64,000 bases of DNA, from assembly GCF_011046975.1 (NCBI RefSeq), contig NZ_CP049253.1, positions 2,478,739 to 2,542,738 of the forward strand, in the 5' to 3' direction. Positions 33,533-42,514 of this stretch are shown here, one piece after another (within the stretch, counting starts at the first letter, position 1; the number at the start of each line of letters is the position of its first letter). This DNA is from Microbacterium amylolyticum (GTDB lineage: Bacteria; Actinomycetota; Actinomycetes; Actinomycetales; Microbacteriaceae). A model generated the notes under the pieces. That model saw nothing but the letters and a program-made list of their open reading frames with translations. It had not been told where the DNA came from and ran no database searches. The translations under genes were made by a program, and so were the position numbers.

Positions 33533-34504
33533 ATGATCCGGTTCGAGAACGTCACCAAGCGGTATCGCGGTACGAAGCGCCCCGCCCTCGACAGCGTAGA
33601 TTTCGAGGTCGCGCGAGGCGAGTTCGTCTTCCTTGTCGGCGCCTCAGGCTCCGGCAAGTCCTCCTGCCTGCGGCTCATGCTGCGCGAGGGTGTCCCGTCA
33701 ACGGGGCGTGTCCTCGTTCTCGGCAGGGACACCCGAAGCCTCAGCGACCGCCGCACACCCTATTTTCGCCGCAGCATCGGCTCGGTTTTCCAAGATTTCC
33801 GGTTGCTTCCTTCGAAGACTGTTGCGCAGAACATCGCGTTCGCGCTACAGGTCATCGGTCGCCCGCGTGCCGTCGTTCGATCGGCGGTCCCCGAGGCTCT
33901 CGAACGCGTTGGTCTCGCGGACAAGGGCAAGCGGTTCCCTCACGAACTTTCCGGTGGTGAACAGCAGCGTGTTGCGATCGCTCGTGCGATCGTCAATAGG
34001 CCGCAGGTGCTTCTTGCCGACGAGCCGACCGGTAACCTCGACCCCGGCACGTCCGTCGAGATCATGCGTCTGCTCGAGAGCATCAACGCTGCGGGAACCA
34101 CGGTGGTGATGGCGACGCACGAGGCCGGTTTCGTCGACAAAATGCAGCGCCGAGTGATTCAGCTCGTCGATGGCAAGCTCGTCCGCGACGAACGACACGG
34201 ATCCTATGGCGACACCTCGGTTGTGCAGACGTTGAAGCCCGAGGCCGTCAAGGGCGCATCGGCGATCGCCGCGCTCACCGCCGCACTCCAGGTTCAGCGC
34301 GAGGTCGAGGGTGAGCAACTGGAAAGGCTCGCCCCCGAGGCCGTGCGCGCCAGCGCACAGGACAATGAGCCGGTCGAGGACGCCGCAGAAGCCGACGCTG
34401 AGACATCGTCCATTCCGCGCCACGACGTCGACGTCAACGAGCTCGGAATGGCCGATCGCCTTGGCCTTTCCGGCCGCGACGATGAAGTGGGGCCGACCTC
34501 GTGA
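33533..34504 (+). CDS. ftsE: Cell-division ATPase FtsE with a C-terminal extension
   Basis: The first 220 residues are a normal FtsE: Walker [17 protein letters not shown]-loop FQDFRLLP, signature [17 protein letters not shown], Walker [14 protein letters not shown] and switch MATHE. With FtsX it controls peptidoglycan hydrolases at the septum. About 100 further residues, rich in Ala, Glu and Asp and probably disordered, extend the protein to 323 residues; similar tails occur in Microbacteriaceae. Its stop overlaps the GTG start of ftsX. Confidence 0.95.
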   Translation: MIRFENVTKRYRGTKRPALDSVDFEVARGEFVFLVGASGSGKSSCLRLMLREGVPSTGRVLVLGRDTRSLSDRRTPYFRRSIGSVFQDFRLLPSKTVAQNIAFALQVIGRPRAVVRSAVPEALERVGLADKGKRFPHELSGGEQQRVAIARAIVNRPQVLLADEPTGNLDPGTSVEIMRLLESINAAGTTVVMATHEAGFVDKMQRRVIQLVDGKLVRDERHGSYGDTSVVQTLKPEAVKGASAIAALTAALQVQREVEGEQLERLAPEAVRASAQDNEPVEDAAEADAETSSIPRHDVDVNELGMADRLGLSGRDDEVGPTS

Positions 34505-35412
34505 ACGTGCCACTCATCCTTTCGGAGGCATTCCAAGGCCTTCGTCGCAACGCATCGATGGTCGTCTCCGTCATCCTGGTGACGTTCGTCTCTCTCACCT
34601 TCGTCGGTGCCGCGATTCTCATGCAGGCACAGGTCGCGAAGACCAACGCTTACTTTGAAGACCGCGCACAGGTGGACATCTACATGTGCTCGTCGATTTC
34701 GGATGGCGAAACCTGCACGGAGGGGATCGCCAGTGATGAGCAGATATCCGGCGTGCAGGACGAACTCGACGGATCGACGCTCGCGCCGCTCATCGAAAGC
34801 GTCGACTTCGAATCGCAGGAGGAAGCGTATGACTCGCTCCTCGAGACGTTCGACGAGTCGATCGCCGGACTTCTCACGGTCGAGCAGACGAGCGCGATCT
34901 TCCACGTGAACCTCATCAACCCCGAGCACACGGCAGTGATCCGCGAGGCGTTCAGCGGTGTGCAGGGCGTTGAAGAGGTGGCGGACCAGCTCGCCTACCT
35001 GGACCCGTTGTTCGCCACGCTGACGATTGCCACGTATATTGCGGTGGGCATCGCTGCGCTGATGCTGATCTCGGCCGTTTTGCTGACCGCGACAACAATC
35101 CGCTTGTCGGCGTATGCGCGGCGCCGTGAAGTGGGCATTATGCGACTTGTTGGTGCCTCGAACAGCACCATCCAAACTCCCTTTGTTCTCGAGGGCGTCC
35201 TTGCCGCACTCCTCGGAGCAACCCTGGCGAGCGCCGCGATTATCGCCGGCGTGCGTTTCGGGGTGCAGGAGTACCTGGCGCGTGAGGCCGGTGCGATCCC
35301 CTGGATCGGAGTTGCCGAGGCATGGGTTGTTGTTCCCATCATCATTCTGTTCGGCGTTGTTCTCGCGGCGCTCTCCGCTGGCTTCGCGATTCGTCGGTGG
35401 TTGCGCGCCTGA
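34501..35412 (+). CDS. ftsX: Cell-division protein FtsX
   Basis: This 303-residue protein has four membrane helices: one near residues 20-42, then a large extracellular loop (about 45-165) for contacting a hydrolase or its activator, then three C-terminal helices. LRRNASMVVSVILVTFVSL and ARRREVGIMRLVGASNSTIQTPFVLEG are family signatures. The loop has two Cys (YMCSSISDGETCTEG) that could form a disulfide. The start is the GTG at 34501, overlapping the ftsE stop. The next gene is smpB, the usual actinobacterial order. Confidence 0.95.
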   Translation: MNVPLILSEAFQGLRRNASMVVSVILVTFVSLTFVGAAILMQAQVAKTNAYFEDRAQVDIYMCSSISDGETCTEGIASDEQISGVQDELDGSTLAPLIESVDFESQEEAYDSLLETFDESIAGLLTVEQTSAIFHVNLINPEHTAVIREAFSGVQGVEEVADQLAYLDPLFATLTIATYIAVGIAALMLISAVLLTATTIRLSAYARRREVGIMRLVGASNSTIQTPFVLEGVLAALLGATLASAAIIAGVRFGVQEYLAREAGAIPWIGVAEAWVVVPIIILFGVVLAALSAGFAIRRWLRA

Positions 35413-35454
35413 TAGGCTGAAGGGCTGTCCGACAACGCATCAGGAGGTGCGCGC

Positions 35455-35931
35455 ATGGCCCGAGAAAAGGGCGAAAAAGTCATCGCGCTCAATCGTCGTG
35501 CGCGCCACGAGTACACGATTGAGAAGACGTACGAGGCCGGTCTTGTTTTGACAGGAACCGAGGTCAAGTCGTTGCGCGCTGGCCACGCAAACCTCACGGA
35601 TGGCTACGCGTACATCGATCGCGGCGAGGCCTGGCTCGACCAGGTGTCGATTCCGCAGTACTCCCAGGGCACCTGGAACAATCACGCCGCCAAGCGCCAG
35701 CGAAAACTGCTGCTGCACAAGGACGAGATCGTCAAACTGGGGCAAAAGGCTGCCGCGGGCGGGTACACGCTGGTCCCTCTGAAGCTGTACTTCGTCGATG
35801 GCCGTGCCAAGGTCGAGATTGGCCTCGCCAAGGGTAAGACGCTGTACGACAAGCGTCAGACCCTGCGAGAGCGTCAAGATAAGCGCGAGGCCGACCGGGC
35901 CATGCGGACGCGCAACCGCGTGGGGGAGTAG
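35455..35931 (+). CDS. smpB: SsrA-binding protein SmpB
   Basis: This 158-residue protein is the tmRNA partner for rescuing stalled ribosomes. The oligonucleotide-binding barrel contains [29 protein letters not shown] and [12 protein letters not shown]. The basic tail ([24 protein letters not shown]) enters the decoding centre. AGGAGG lies seven to eight bases before the ATG. The ssrA RNA gene is not in the window. Confidence 0.97.
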   Translation: MAREKGEKVIALNRRARHEYTIEKTYEAGLVLTGTEVKSLRAGHANLTDGYAYIDRGEAWLDQVSIPQYSQGTWNNHAAKRQRKLLLHKDEIVKLGQKAAAGGYTLVPLKLYFVDGRAKVEIGLAKGKTLYDKRQTLRERQDKREADRAMRTRNRVGE

Positions 35932-35975
35932 GCGGCGTTATTCACAGGCTTTTCTGCCACCTCCCGTGTGGCGCC

Positions 35976-35981
35976 TAGCCT
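35976..35981 (+). promoter_or_regulatory. -10 box for leaderless A24-peptidase mRNA
   Basis: TAGCCT lies six bases before the GTG at 35988, with no ribosome-binding site. Confidence 0.55.
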
Positions 35982-35987
35982 GATGGC

Positions 35988-36458
35988 GTGCTGCCAGCCG
36001 ACGTTTTTCTCCTGATAACGCAGACCACGTTTTTCTGCGTGTCAGCGCGGCTGATCTATGTCGATGTGATGGAGCACCGCCTCCCCAACATCATGGTTCT
36101 GCCTCTCACCGCGGGGGTGGTGATCGCCCTCCTGATTCTGTCGCTGGCAACGGCGGACCTTGGGGCATTGGTCCGTTCCGTCGCGGGCGGCATCGCGTTG
36201 GGCGGCTTCTACCTTCTCCTACGTGCCGGGTCGCGAGGTGCACTCGGCGGCGGCGACGTCAAGCTCGCGATTCCCCTCGGCCTGTTGCTCGCGTGGGACG
36301 GGTGGGCGGCGCTTGTCGTCGGTGCCGGGCTTGCGTTCGTCCTGGGGGGAATCGCGTCGGTCGTGCTTCTTCTGGCGCGGCTGGCAACGCGCGGGACGCA
36401 TATCGCATTCGGACCCTGGATGCTCATCGGCGCGTGCCTCGGGCTTGCGCTGACATGA
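35988..36458 (+). CDS. A24-family prepilin-peptidase-like protein, short form
   Basis: This 156-residue protein has five or six membrane helices and the two Asp motifs of aspartyl prepilin peptidases: IYVDVMEHRLPN near residues 24-35 and GGGDVKLAIPLGL (GxGD) near residues 86-98. It lacks the N-terminal methylase domain, as in archaeal-type and CpaA-like enzymes. No pilin genes are near, so its substrate is unknown. The start is the GTG at 35988, set by the TAGCCT box. Confidence 0.85.
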   Translation: MLPADVFLLITQTTFFCVSARLIYVDVMEHRLPNIMVLPLTAGVVIALLILSLATADLGALVRSVAGGIALGGFYLLLRAGSRGALGGGDVKLAIPLGLLLAWDGWAALVVGAGLAFVLGGIASVVLLLARLATRGTHIAFGPWMLIGACLGLALT

Positions 36459-36472
36459 CGCCGCGATTCCGA

Positions 36473-36478
36473 TAGCGT
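36473..36478 (+). promoter_or_regulatory. -10 box for leaderless YihY-type mRNA
   Basis: TAGCGT lies seven bases before the ATG at 36486. Confidence 0.5.
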
Positions 36479-36485
36479 TGACCGC

Positions 36486-37520
36486 ATGTCGAAGGCAGTC
36501 GGCGGTATTCAGACGCTCATCACTCGCGTGCTGCGCTTGCGCATCGTCCGAGCGGCGCTGATGTTCAGCGACCACCGTGGTGGTCTTCTCGCCGCGGCCG
36601 TGACGTTCCGCGCGCTCTTCGCGGTGTTCGCCGCGGTTCTGCTGGGATTCTCCGCTGCGTCTCTGTGGCTGTCACGGCGCAGCGATCTGTGGGATGCGTT
36701 GATCGAGATGGTTAATTCGGTGATCCCGGGCCTCGTTGGCGACCGCGAGAGCGGTGCCCTCATCGACATTGAGGACGCTGATCTGATGTCGGCGGGCGTC
36801 GGGCTGGCCGGTGTCGCGTCCATTCTTGCGCTGGTCTGGGCACTCGTCAGTGCCGTTGGCAATCTGCGCATGTCGGTGCGATCGATCGCCGGCACTCGGC
36901 ATGAGAGCGGCTCGGCTCTTCTCTTGCGCGTGCGCGATCTCTTGTTTGCGCTGTCGATCGGCGTTCTTCTCATCGTGTCAGCCGTTCTGTCCGTTCTCGG
37001 CTCGACGTTCATCGATACCCTGTTGGACGCGTTCGGCTGGACGGGCGGCCGGGCAACAACCGTGTTCACCTGGCTCGGCACGGTTCTGATCATCTTCGTT
37101 CTGGACGCGGTGATCGTCGGGTGGCTGTTTTGGCTTCTCTCCGGAGTGAAGGCGCCGTTGAGCCATATCCTGCCCGGAGCGCTCGTCGGCGCCGCGGGGC
37201 TCGTGGTGTTGCAACAGGCGTCGAGTCTTTTCGTCGGCGGGGCCACCAGCAATCCGCTCCTCGCCGGTTTCGCATCGCTGATTGCGCTGTTGCTGTGGTT
37301 CAACCTCTCCGCGCAGGTCATCCTGATCGCGTGTGCGTACATTGTCGTGACGCATGAAGAAACCAGTGATCGAGTTGGCGAGCGGTATGGCGCCGATACC
37401 TTCAAACAGCGCGCGGTGCGCACAGCGCAGCGCAACCTGCGTGTTGCCGAGGACGAGCTTCTCGCGGCGCGTGATGCCGAGCGGGAAGAGCGCACGAAAA
37501 TGCGAGAGAACGCGCGGTAG
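36486..37520 (+). CDS. YihY/BrkB-family membrane protein
   Basis: This 344-residue protein has six membrane helices of the YihY/UPF0761 family. The early motif RGGLLAAAVTFRALFAVFAAVL and the late one AGFASLIALLLWFNLSAQVILIACAYI are characteristic. The C-terminal 60 residues are charged and helical (ERYGADTFKQRAVRTAQRNL). These proteins were once called ribonuclease BN by mistake; their real function is unsettled. It is followed nine bases later by the CYTH gene. Confidence 0.9.
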   Translation: MSKAVGGIQTLITRVLRLRIVRAALMFSDHRGGLLAAAVTFRALFAVFAAVLLGFSAASLWLSRRSDLWDALIEMVNSVIPGLVGDRESGALIDIEDADLMSAGVGLAGVASILALVWALVSAVGNLRMSVRSIAGTRHESGSALLLRVRDLLFALSIGVLLIVSAVLSVLGSTFIDTLLDAFGWTGGRATTVFTWLGTVLIIFVLDAVIVGWLFWLLSGVKAPLSHILPGALVGAAGLVVLQQASSLFVGGATSNPLLAGFASLIALLLWFNLSAQVILIACAYIVVTHEETSDRVGERYGADTFKQRAVRTAQRNLRVAEDELLAARDAEREERTKMRENAR

Positions 37521-37523
37521 ATT
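37518..37523 (+). promoter_or_regulatory. -10 box for leaderless CYTH mRNA
   Basis: TAGATT, which includes the stop of the YihY gene, lies six bases before the ATG at 37530. Confidence 0.5.
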
Positions 37524-37529
37524 CGTCGC

Positions 37530-38141
37530 ATGGCTTCTGCGATCAGCTCCCGTGAGATCGAGCGTAAGTTCGACGTAGCCCCCGGCACTCCGGTGCCCGA
37601 CTGGACGGGTGTCCCCGGCGTTCACACGGTGTCACCGGGGGACGAGCGTCACCTCGACGCCCTGTACCTCGACACAGAAGACCTGGCGCTGGGGCGGCGC
37701 GGTGTGGCCGTGCGGCGTCGCACGGGCGGGCCCGACGCAGGGTGGCACATTAAGGGGCCGCTGATCGACGGTGGGCGCGTCGAAATGCAGTGGCCGCTCA
37801 CGCTCACAGACGACGTGCCGCAGGACGTGCGCGATGCGCTCGCAACGTGGACGGACAGCACCGAGTTCACACCGCTCGCGAAGATCGTCAACGATCGTAC
37901 GGCCTACGAACTGCGCGACAGCGCCGGTGGCGTTGTCGCCGAGTTCGCCGCCGATCGCGTTTCTACCGTGGACCTTCGACGGGGCGTTGAACGCGCATGG
38001 TGCGAATGGGAAATGGAACTTGGCCCCGCAGCCCCTGACGATATTGAGGCATTTTTCGCCGCTGTCGCGGAACGGGCGATCGCGGCGGGCGCGACGGCTC
38101 CGTCAAGCGCCTCGAAACTCGCTCGCGCACTCGGCCTGTGA
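37530..38141 (+). CDS. CYTH-domain phosphatase-like protein
   Basis: This 203-residue protein has the CYTH tunnel fold: the opening EIERKF motif at residues 9-14, then LDALYLDTEDLALGRRGVAVRRR, HIKGPL, ELRDSAGGVVAEFAADRVST and WCEWEMEL. CYTH enzymes hydrolyse triphosphate compounds (inorganic triphosphate, thiamine triphosphate) with a divalent metal; the charged residues lining the tunnel are present. The CHAD domain often fused to it is absent. The substrate here is not known. Confidence 0.9.
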   Translation: MASAISSREIERKFDVAPGTPVPDWTGVPGVHTVSPGDERHLDALYLDTEDLALGRRGVAVRRRTGGPDAGWHIKGPLIDGGRVEMQWPLTLTDDVPQDVRDALATWTDSTEFTPLAKIVNDRTAYELRDSAGGVVAEFAADRVSTVDLRRGVERAWCEWEMELGPAAPDDIEAFFAAVAERAIAAGATAPSSASKLARALGL

Positions 38142-38181
38142 GCCGATTCACGGGCTGTCCCGCGTTATTCTGGACGACGGC

Positions 38182-38198
38182 TTGACGGACCATGTCAA
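38182..38198. promoter_or_regulatory. Small palindrome upstream of the sugar transporter
   Basis: TTGAC-N7-GTCAA lies about 70 bases before the transporter start. It could be a -35 element combined with a regulator site; the evidence is only the symmetry and the position. Confidence 0.25.
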
Positions 38199-38264
38199 CC
38201 ACGAAATGCTCGTTCCACGGCGCGAAGGAGCGCCGGTTCGATCGCGACTCAGAGCGGACTTCGC

Positions 38265-39683
38265 ATGACTAATTACAAGATTCCCGGCGCCTCGGCTGCG
38301 ACGCCGCCGATGTCACGCGTCGTGTTCATCGCCGCTGCTGCGGCGATGGGTGGCTTTCTGTTCGGCTTCGATACCGCCGTGATCAACGGCGCGGTCGGCG
38401 CCGTTGGCGAATGGAGCGGAGCGGGCCCGGTTCTGCTGGGATTCTCTGTCGCGGGGGCCTTGCTCGCATGCGCGTTCGGCGCGTGGTTCGCCGGCCCCAT
38501 TTCGGCGCGCTTCGGGCGCGTTCGTGTGATGCAGGTCGCCGCCATCGTGTTCCTCATCTCGGCAATCGGCTCCGGCCTGGCCTGGGACATCACATCGCTG
38601 ACCGTGTTCCGCTTCATCGGAGGATTCGGCGTTGGCGCGGCCAGTGTGATCGCGCCGGCCTATATCGCGGAGGTGTCCCCGTCACACGTTCGCGGACGGC
38701 TCGGTTCCCTGCAGCAGCTGGCCATCGTCATCGGAATTTTCGTATCCCTCCTCAGCAACTACATGCTGGCGCAGGCGGCGGGCGGCGCGGGAAGCACGCT
38801 GTGGCTGGGGCTGGAGGCGTGGCGCTGGATGTTCATCGTCGAGGCCGTTCCCGCGATCATCTACGGCATTCTCGCGTCGGTGATCCCCGAGTCGCCGCGC
38901 TACCTCGTCAGTAAGAACCGCACGGTTGAGGCCGAAGCGGTCCTCGGACGATATGTCGGCGGCACACCGACAGAGATCGTGAAGACCATTCAGTCCTCGC
39001 TCGACTTCGAGGCCACGCAGTCGATTCGGGTTATTCGCGGCCCGCGCTTCGGGCTGGCACCGATCGTGTGGATCGGCATCGCCCTGTCGTTGTTCCAGCA
39101 GCTCGTCGGAATCAACGTGATCTTCTACTACTCGACGATGCTCTGGGAAGCGGTCGGGTTCGATGAATCGAACGCGCTGCTCACCGGCGTGATCACCTCG
39201 GTTGTGAACATCGCCACGACGATCGTTGCCATTCTTCTTGTCGACCGCATCGGCCGTCGCCCACTGTTGCTGATCGGTTCCATCGGGATGCTTCTGACCT
39301 TGGCGACGATGGCGTTTGTTTTCGGTACGGCTCCCACAACGATGATTGACGGGGCGACACAGCCCGTTCTCACCGGTGCCGCGGGAATCGTCGCGGTTGT
39401 TGCCGCAAACCTCTACGTCGTGTTCTTCGGGATGAGCTGGGGCCCCGTTGTCTGGGTACTGCTCGGGGAGATGTTCAACAACCGGATTCGTGCCTACGCG
39501 ATCTCGGTGGCCGCGGCCGCTCAGTGGGTGGCCAACTTCGCGGTGTCCTTGACGTTCCCCAGCCTGGCCCAGGCGGGGCTGGGGCTCGCCTACGGTCTCT
39601 ACGCCGCGATGGCAGCGCTGTCGCTGCTGTTCGTCATCAAGTTCGTCAAAGAGACGAAGGGCCGCGAGCTCGAGTCGATGTAG
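38265..39683 (+). CDS. Sugar-porter MFS transporter
   Basis: This 472-residue protein has twelve helices and the sugar-porter signatures: GFLFGFDTAVINGAVGAV in helix 1, RFGRVRVMQVAA after helix 2, GGFGVGAASVIAPAYIAEVSPSHVRGRLGSL, the QQLVGINVIFYYSTMLW segment in helix 7, DRIGRRPLLLIGS, and the closing VKETKGRELESM. It is related to XylE and GalP and would import a monosaccharide by proton symport. The gene stands alone; the particular sugar is unknown. Confidence 0.93.
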   Translation: MTNYKIPGASAATPPMSRVVFIAAAAAMGGFLFGFDTAVINGAVGAVGEWSGAGPVLLGFSVAGALLACAFGAWFAGPISARFGRVRVMQVAAIVFLISAIGSGLAWDITSLTVFRFIGGFGVGAASVIAPAYIAEVSPSHVRGRLGSLQQLAIVIGIFVSLLSNYMLAQAAGGAGSTLWLGLEAWRWMFIVEAVPAIIYGILASVIPESPRYLVSKNRTVEAEAVLGRYVGGTPTEIVKTIQSSLDFEATQSIRVIRGPRFGLAPIVWIGIALSLFQQLVGINVIFYYSTMLWEAVGFDESNALLTGVITSVVNIATTIVAILLVDRIGRRPLLLIGSIGMLLTLATMAFVFGTAPTTMIDGATQPVLTGAAGIVAVVAANLYVVFFGMSWGPVVWVLLGEMFNNRIRAYAISVAAAAQWVANFAVSLTFPSLAQAGLGLAYGLYAAMAALSLLFVIKFVKETKGRELESM

Positions 39684-39690
39684 AGCGGCT

Positions 39691-40233
39691 CTACGCCGTC
39701 TTCTTGCGGCGGTGGGCCGCGAGCTCATCGACAGGGTCGGGCGATGTCGCGTCGAACTCAATCAGACGCGACTCCACTTCGCGCAGCACCTTGCCGACCG
39801 CGATGCCGAAAACACCCTGGCCACGACTGACGAGATCAATGACCTCGTCATCAGATGTGCAGAGGTAGACAGAGGCACCGTCGCTCATCAGCGTTGTGCT
39901 GGCGAGATCTCGGATGCCGGATGCGTGCAACTGCTCAACGGCAATGCGAATCTGCTGCAGCGAGATGCCGGTGTCGAGCAACCGCTTGACGAGTTTGAGG
40001 ACGAGGATGTCGCGGAAGCCATAGAGACGCTGCGATCCCGAGCCCTTTGCGTCGCGCACGGTGGGGACAACAAGCTCGGTGCGCGCCCAATAGTCGAGCT
40101 GACGGTAGGTGATGCCGACAGCCTTGGCGGCGATCGCACCGCGATAGCCCTTGTCGGGATCCATCTGGGGCAGACCATCCGTGAAGAGAAGGTCGACGGT
40201 GAGACCGTTTTCGTGGGGGGTACCCGCGCTCAT
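39691..40233 (-). CDS. MerR-family regulator (second of the FtsR locus)
   Basis: This 180-residue protein has a MerR-type HTH at about residues 33-75 (AAKAVGITYRQLDYWARTELV and SQRLYGFRDILVLKLVKRLLDTG). A helical dimer region and an alpha-beta C-terminal part without the metal-binding Cys of classic MerR follow. In related actinobacteria it lies after garA/odhI, ftsR and a bifunctional-nuclease gene; here the nuclease gene is absent and a 178-base gap remains. GAAGGAAGG precedes the ATG. Confidence 0.88.
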   Translation of the reverse strand: MSAGTPHENGLTVDLLFTDGLPQMDPDKGYRGAIAAKAVGITYRQLDYWARTELVVPTVRDAKGSGSQRLYGFRDILVLKLVKRLLDTGISLQQIRIAVEQLHASGIRDLASTTLMSDGASVYLCTSDDEVIDLVSRGQGVFGIAVGKVLREVESRLIEFDATSPDPVDELAAHRRKKTA

Positions 40234-40411
40234 GATCGTCCTTCCTTCCGGGTCATCCCCACATTACGACCGTTCGTGCGCCGGGAGGGAGACATCCGCC
40301 GATCGTCTGGCGGCGTGTCGGTCAAGCGTTATCTTCCGTGACCGTATGTACGGAGGGTTCGAATCTCGCGCGGGAGGAAATCGGAACGGGGGCGCGAATC
40401 GCCCGCCGAGA

Positions 40412-41098
40412 TCACTCCGGAAGGACGCGGACGAGGGCCTGTCGAACGAACAGCGACCGAACCTCGTCGAGACGGTCTGCCAGCTGCGGGCCGAGCTCGC
40501 TCGCACGGGCGCGCGAGCGCGTGTCAGAACGGCTTAGCAGGGATGACAGCGCTGCTTCGATCAGAGCGACCTCGCGCTCGGCGCTTTGGCGCATTGCGCG
40601 AACGTGCCGCGGGTCGATGCCGTGACGATCAAGCGCAACGAGAGAGCGCATGAGCGCAACAGTGTCGTCGTCGTATGTCTCGGCGGGGGAGATAAGACCG
40701 AGGCTGAACGCATCGTTGAGGAGTTGCGGGGGCGCACCGGCTGCTTCGAGCAGTGCGGCGCGCGAGTAAGTTCTCGCCGTCGGGTGGATCGATTCCGGCA
40801 CATCGGGCTGCCGCGGGGCGTCACCCGACGGGGCGCCGTCGAGGTGTTCGCGGATAACGCTGAGCGGCAAATAGTGGTCGCGCTGCAGGGTGAGCGCGAG
40901 ACGAAGCCGTTCAACATCCCCCGGTGAAAACTTGCGGTATCCGGATGACGTGCGCTGCGGAGAGACGATTCCCTGCACTTCGAGAAAACGGAGTTTGCTC
41001 GACGTCAGGGCAGGGAATTCTCCCGACAGCTTCGAGAGGACCTGGCCGATCGAGAGGAGCGGCGCGGCAGCCCCGCTTTCCGCGGCCGCCGCCGGCAT
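40412..41098 (-). CDS. ftsR: MerR-family regulator FtsR
   Basis: This 228-residue protein has the N-terminal HTH of FtsR-like regulators (LLSIGQVLSKLSGEFPALTSSKLRFLEVQGIV, then SSGYRKFSPGDVERLRLALTLQRDHYLPL). A long helical C-terminal part follows. In Corynebacterium FtsR activates ftsZ and is essential for normal growth. Its ATG overlaps the TGA of the GarA/OdhI gene, the same arrangement as in other actinobacteria, which supports the assignment. Confidence 0.85.
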   Translation of the reverse strand: MPAAAAESGAAAPLLSIGQVLSKLSGEFPALTSSKLRFLEVQGIVSPQRTSSGYRKFSPGDVERLRLALTLQRDHYLPLSVIREHLDGAPSGDAPRQPDVPESIHPTARTYSRAALLEAAGAPPQLLNDAFSLGLISPAETYDDDTVALMRSLVALDRHGIDPRHVRAMRQSAEREVALIEAALSSLLSRSDTRSRARASELGPQLADRLDEVRSLFVRQALVRVLPE

Positions 41099-41595
41099 CA
41101 GTCGGTGGCCCCGGGAAGGTCGCGCGGGGAGCTGAAGAAGACGACGCGGAACTTTCCGATACGCACCTCGTCACCGTTGCGCAGCGTTGCGCGATCAACA
41201 CGCTCACCGCTGACATACGTGCCGTTGAGCGAGCGTTGATCGACGATCTCGAATCCGACGCGGCCCCTGGTCACTTCAGCGTGACGGCGCGAGACGGTGA
41301 CATCGTCGAAGAAGATGTCGGCCTCGGGGTGGCGGCCCACGGACGTTGTATCCGAATCCAGCAGGTAGCGCGCACCCGCGTTAGGGCCAGAGCGCACGAG
41401 CAACAGGGCGGCTCCGGAAGGAAGCGCGGCGATGGCGTCGAGCTCAGGCTGACTGAGGTCGCCCGAGAAGGGGATGAACGACAGGTCCGAGTCTTGCCCG
41501 AACGTCTGCGTGTGATCGCCAGATCCGTCGTGCCCGGCCACGCTGGGGACACGCCGTGTTGCGGCGGCCGTGGGTACATACTGCTCGTCAGACAC
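41098..41595 (-). CDS. FHA-domain regulator GarA/OdhI
   Basis: This 165-residue protein has a C-terminal FHA domain (TTSVGRHPEADIFFDDVTVSRRHAEV, then RSLNGTYVSGERV) with the phosphothreonine-binding Arg, Ser and His. It also has an N-terminal tail with a candidate kinase site (DHTQTFGQDSDLSF). GarA/OdhI proteins inhibit 2-oxoglutarate dehydrogenase and control glutamate metabolism until a PASTA-type kinase phosphorylates the tail. Dihydrolipoyl dehydrogenase lies nearby at 42515 and a kinase at 54964. It is translationally coupled to ftsR. Confidence 0.88.
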   Translation of the reverse strand: MSDEQYVPTAAATRRVPSVAGHDGSGDHTQTFGQDSDLSFIPFSGDLSQPELDAIAALPSGAALLLVRSGPNAGARYLLDSDTTSVGRHPEADIFFDDVTVSRRHAEVTRGRVGFEIVDQRSLNGTYVSGERVDRATLRNGDEVRIGKFRVVFFSSPRDLPGATD

Positions 41596-41722
41596 GCGCG
41601 CTCCTTTCGTTCCGGCAAGCCTAACGGATCTGCAACGTTTCTTGCTCCGTATGTCCGTCTCTCATGCGGTTTTTCGCAGCCCGGGCGTGGCGAGTTTCGG
41701 GGAGCCCAGAGCGCATTCCGCG

Positions 41723-41728
41723 TACTGT
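41723..41728 (+). promoter_or_regulatory. -10 box for leaderless CopC-like mRNA
   Basis: TACTGT lies seven bases before the GTG at 41736. It favours that start over the ATG at 41664. Confidence 0.5.
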
Positions 41729-41735
41729 GGCGGGT

Positions 41736-42473
41736 GTGATCGAACGCGACCGTCCCGCCCGTGTCCCCGTCCGTCGAGCCGCCGCGGTTGCCATCGCGGC
41801 CCTGTGCGCCGCCGCTCTTGGTCCGATGCTGGTGGCATCGCCCGCGGCCGCACACTCCGAACTCATCATGACGTCGCCGGACACCGACGGCACCGTCACC
41901 CATCTGCCAGACGAGGTCTCGTTGACGTTCAGCGAGGATCTCGTTCCGCCCGCCAGCCCCGGCGACGGAACAACCGAGATCGTCGTTTACGACGCCTCCT
42001 GCGAGGACGCGGGGCTGCTCGTTGCTGATCCCGGACGCGCAGACATGCGAGACTGCCACGACTATTCGGACGGCTTTGCCGTTGTCGCCGGCCCGACCGT
42101 GACGCAGGCACTCGATGCCTCTGCCGCGCCCGCCGGTGTGTACACCGTTGTGTGGCGCGTTCTGTACAACGACGGCCACGTCGGAAGCCAGATGTTCACC
42201 TTCGAGGCAGAAGAAGCGACCGCACCGACTCCCGTGCCGACGGAAGGCGTCATCGCGCCCACCGCGGACCCTGCCCCCACGGAGATTCCCGACGAGGAGC
42301 GTGAGCAGACTCCGTCCGCCACGCCGAGCGTCGACGCGGAGGCGGACCATGATTCCGATGCGGATCAGGGCGGGCTCTCGACGGGCGCGATCATCGCCGT
42401 TGTGGCCGGTGTCGTGGTCCTCGGGCTGCTGATTGCGATTGTCACCATGATTCTGCGCGCGCGCAGAAGCTGA
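41736..42473 (+). CDS. CopC-domain exported protein
   Basis: From the GTG at 41736 the protein is 245 residues; the frame is open to an ATG at 41664. A signal peptide ends at AAAHSEL, so the mature protein would begin with His, as in copper-binding CopC. The domain runs to about residue 150 and includes the closing VVWRVLYNDGHVGSQMFTF with the second Cu-ligand region (DGH). A Pro/Thr/Asp-rich linker and a C-terminal membrane helix (IAVVAGVVVLGLLIAIVTMI) with a basic tail anchor it to the membrane. A role in copper binding or delivery is inferred. It stands alone. Confidence 0.85.
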   Translation: MIERDRPARVPVRRAAAVAIAALCAAALGPMLVASPAAAHSELIMTSPDTDGTVTHLPDEVSLTFSEDLVPPASPGDGTTEIVVYDASCEDAGLLVADPGRADMRDCHDYSDGFAVVAGPTVTQALDASAAPAGVYTVVWRVLYNDGHVGSQMFTFEAEEATAPTPVPTEGVIAPTADPAPTEIPDEEREQTPSATPSVDAEADHDSDADQGGLSTGAIIAVVAGVVVLGLLIAIVTMILRARRS

Positions 42474-42502
42474 TCACGGGGAACTGTGTGCCACGGGGAC
42501 AG

Positions 42503-42508
42503 TAGGCT
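42503..42508 (+). promoter_or_regulatory. -10 box for leaderless lpd mRNA
   Basis: TAGGCT lies six bases before the ATG at 42515. Confidence 0.55.
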
Positions 42509-42514
42509 GGGCAC

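Noticed and set aside
35932..35987. Possible ssrA (tmRNA) gene after smpB
   Set aside because: The gap to the next gene is only 56 bases, far too short for tmRNA.
40341..40380. GGTTCGAATC resembling a tRNA T-loop
   Set aside because: The flanking bases do not make a proper T-stem, and no anticodon arm, D-arm or acceptor stem fits on either strand.
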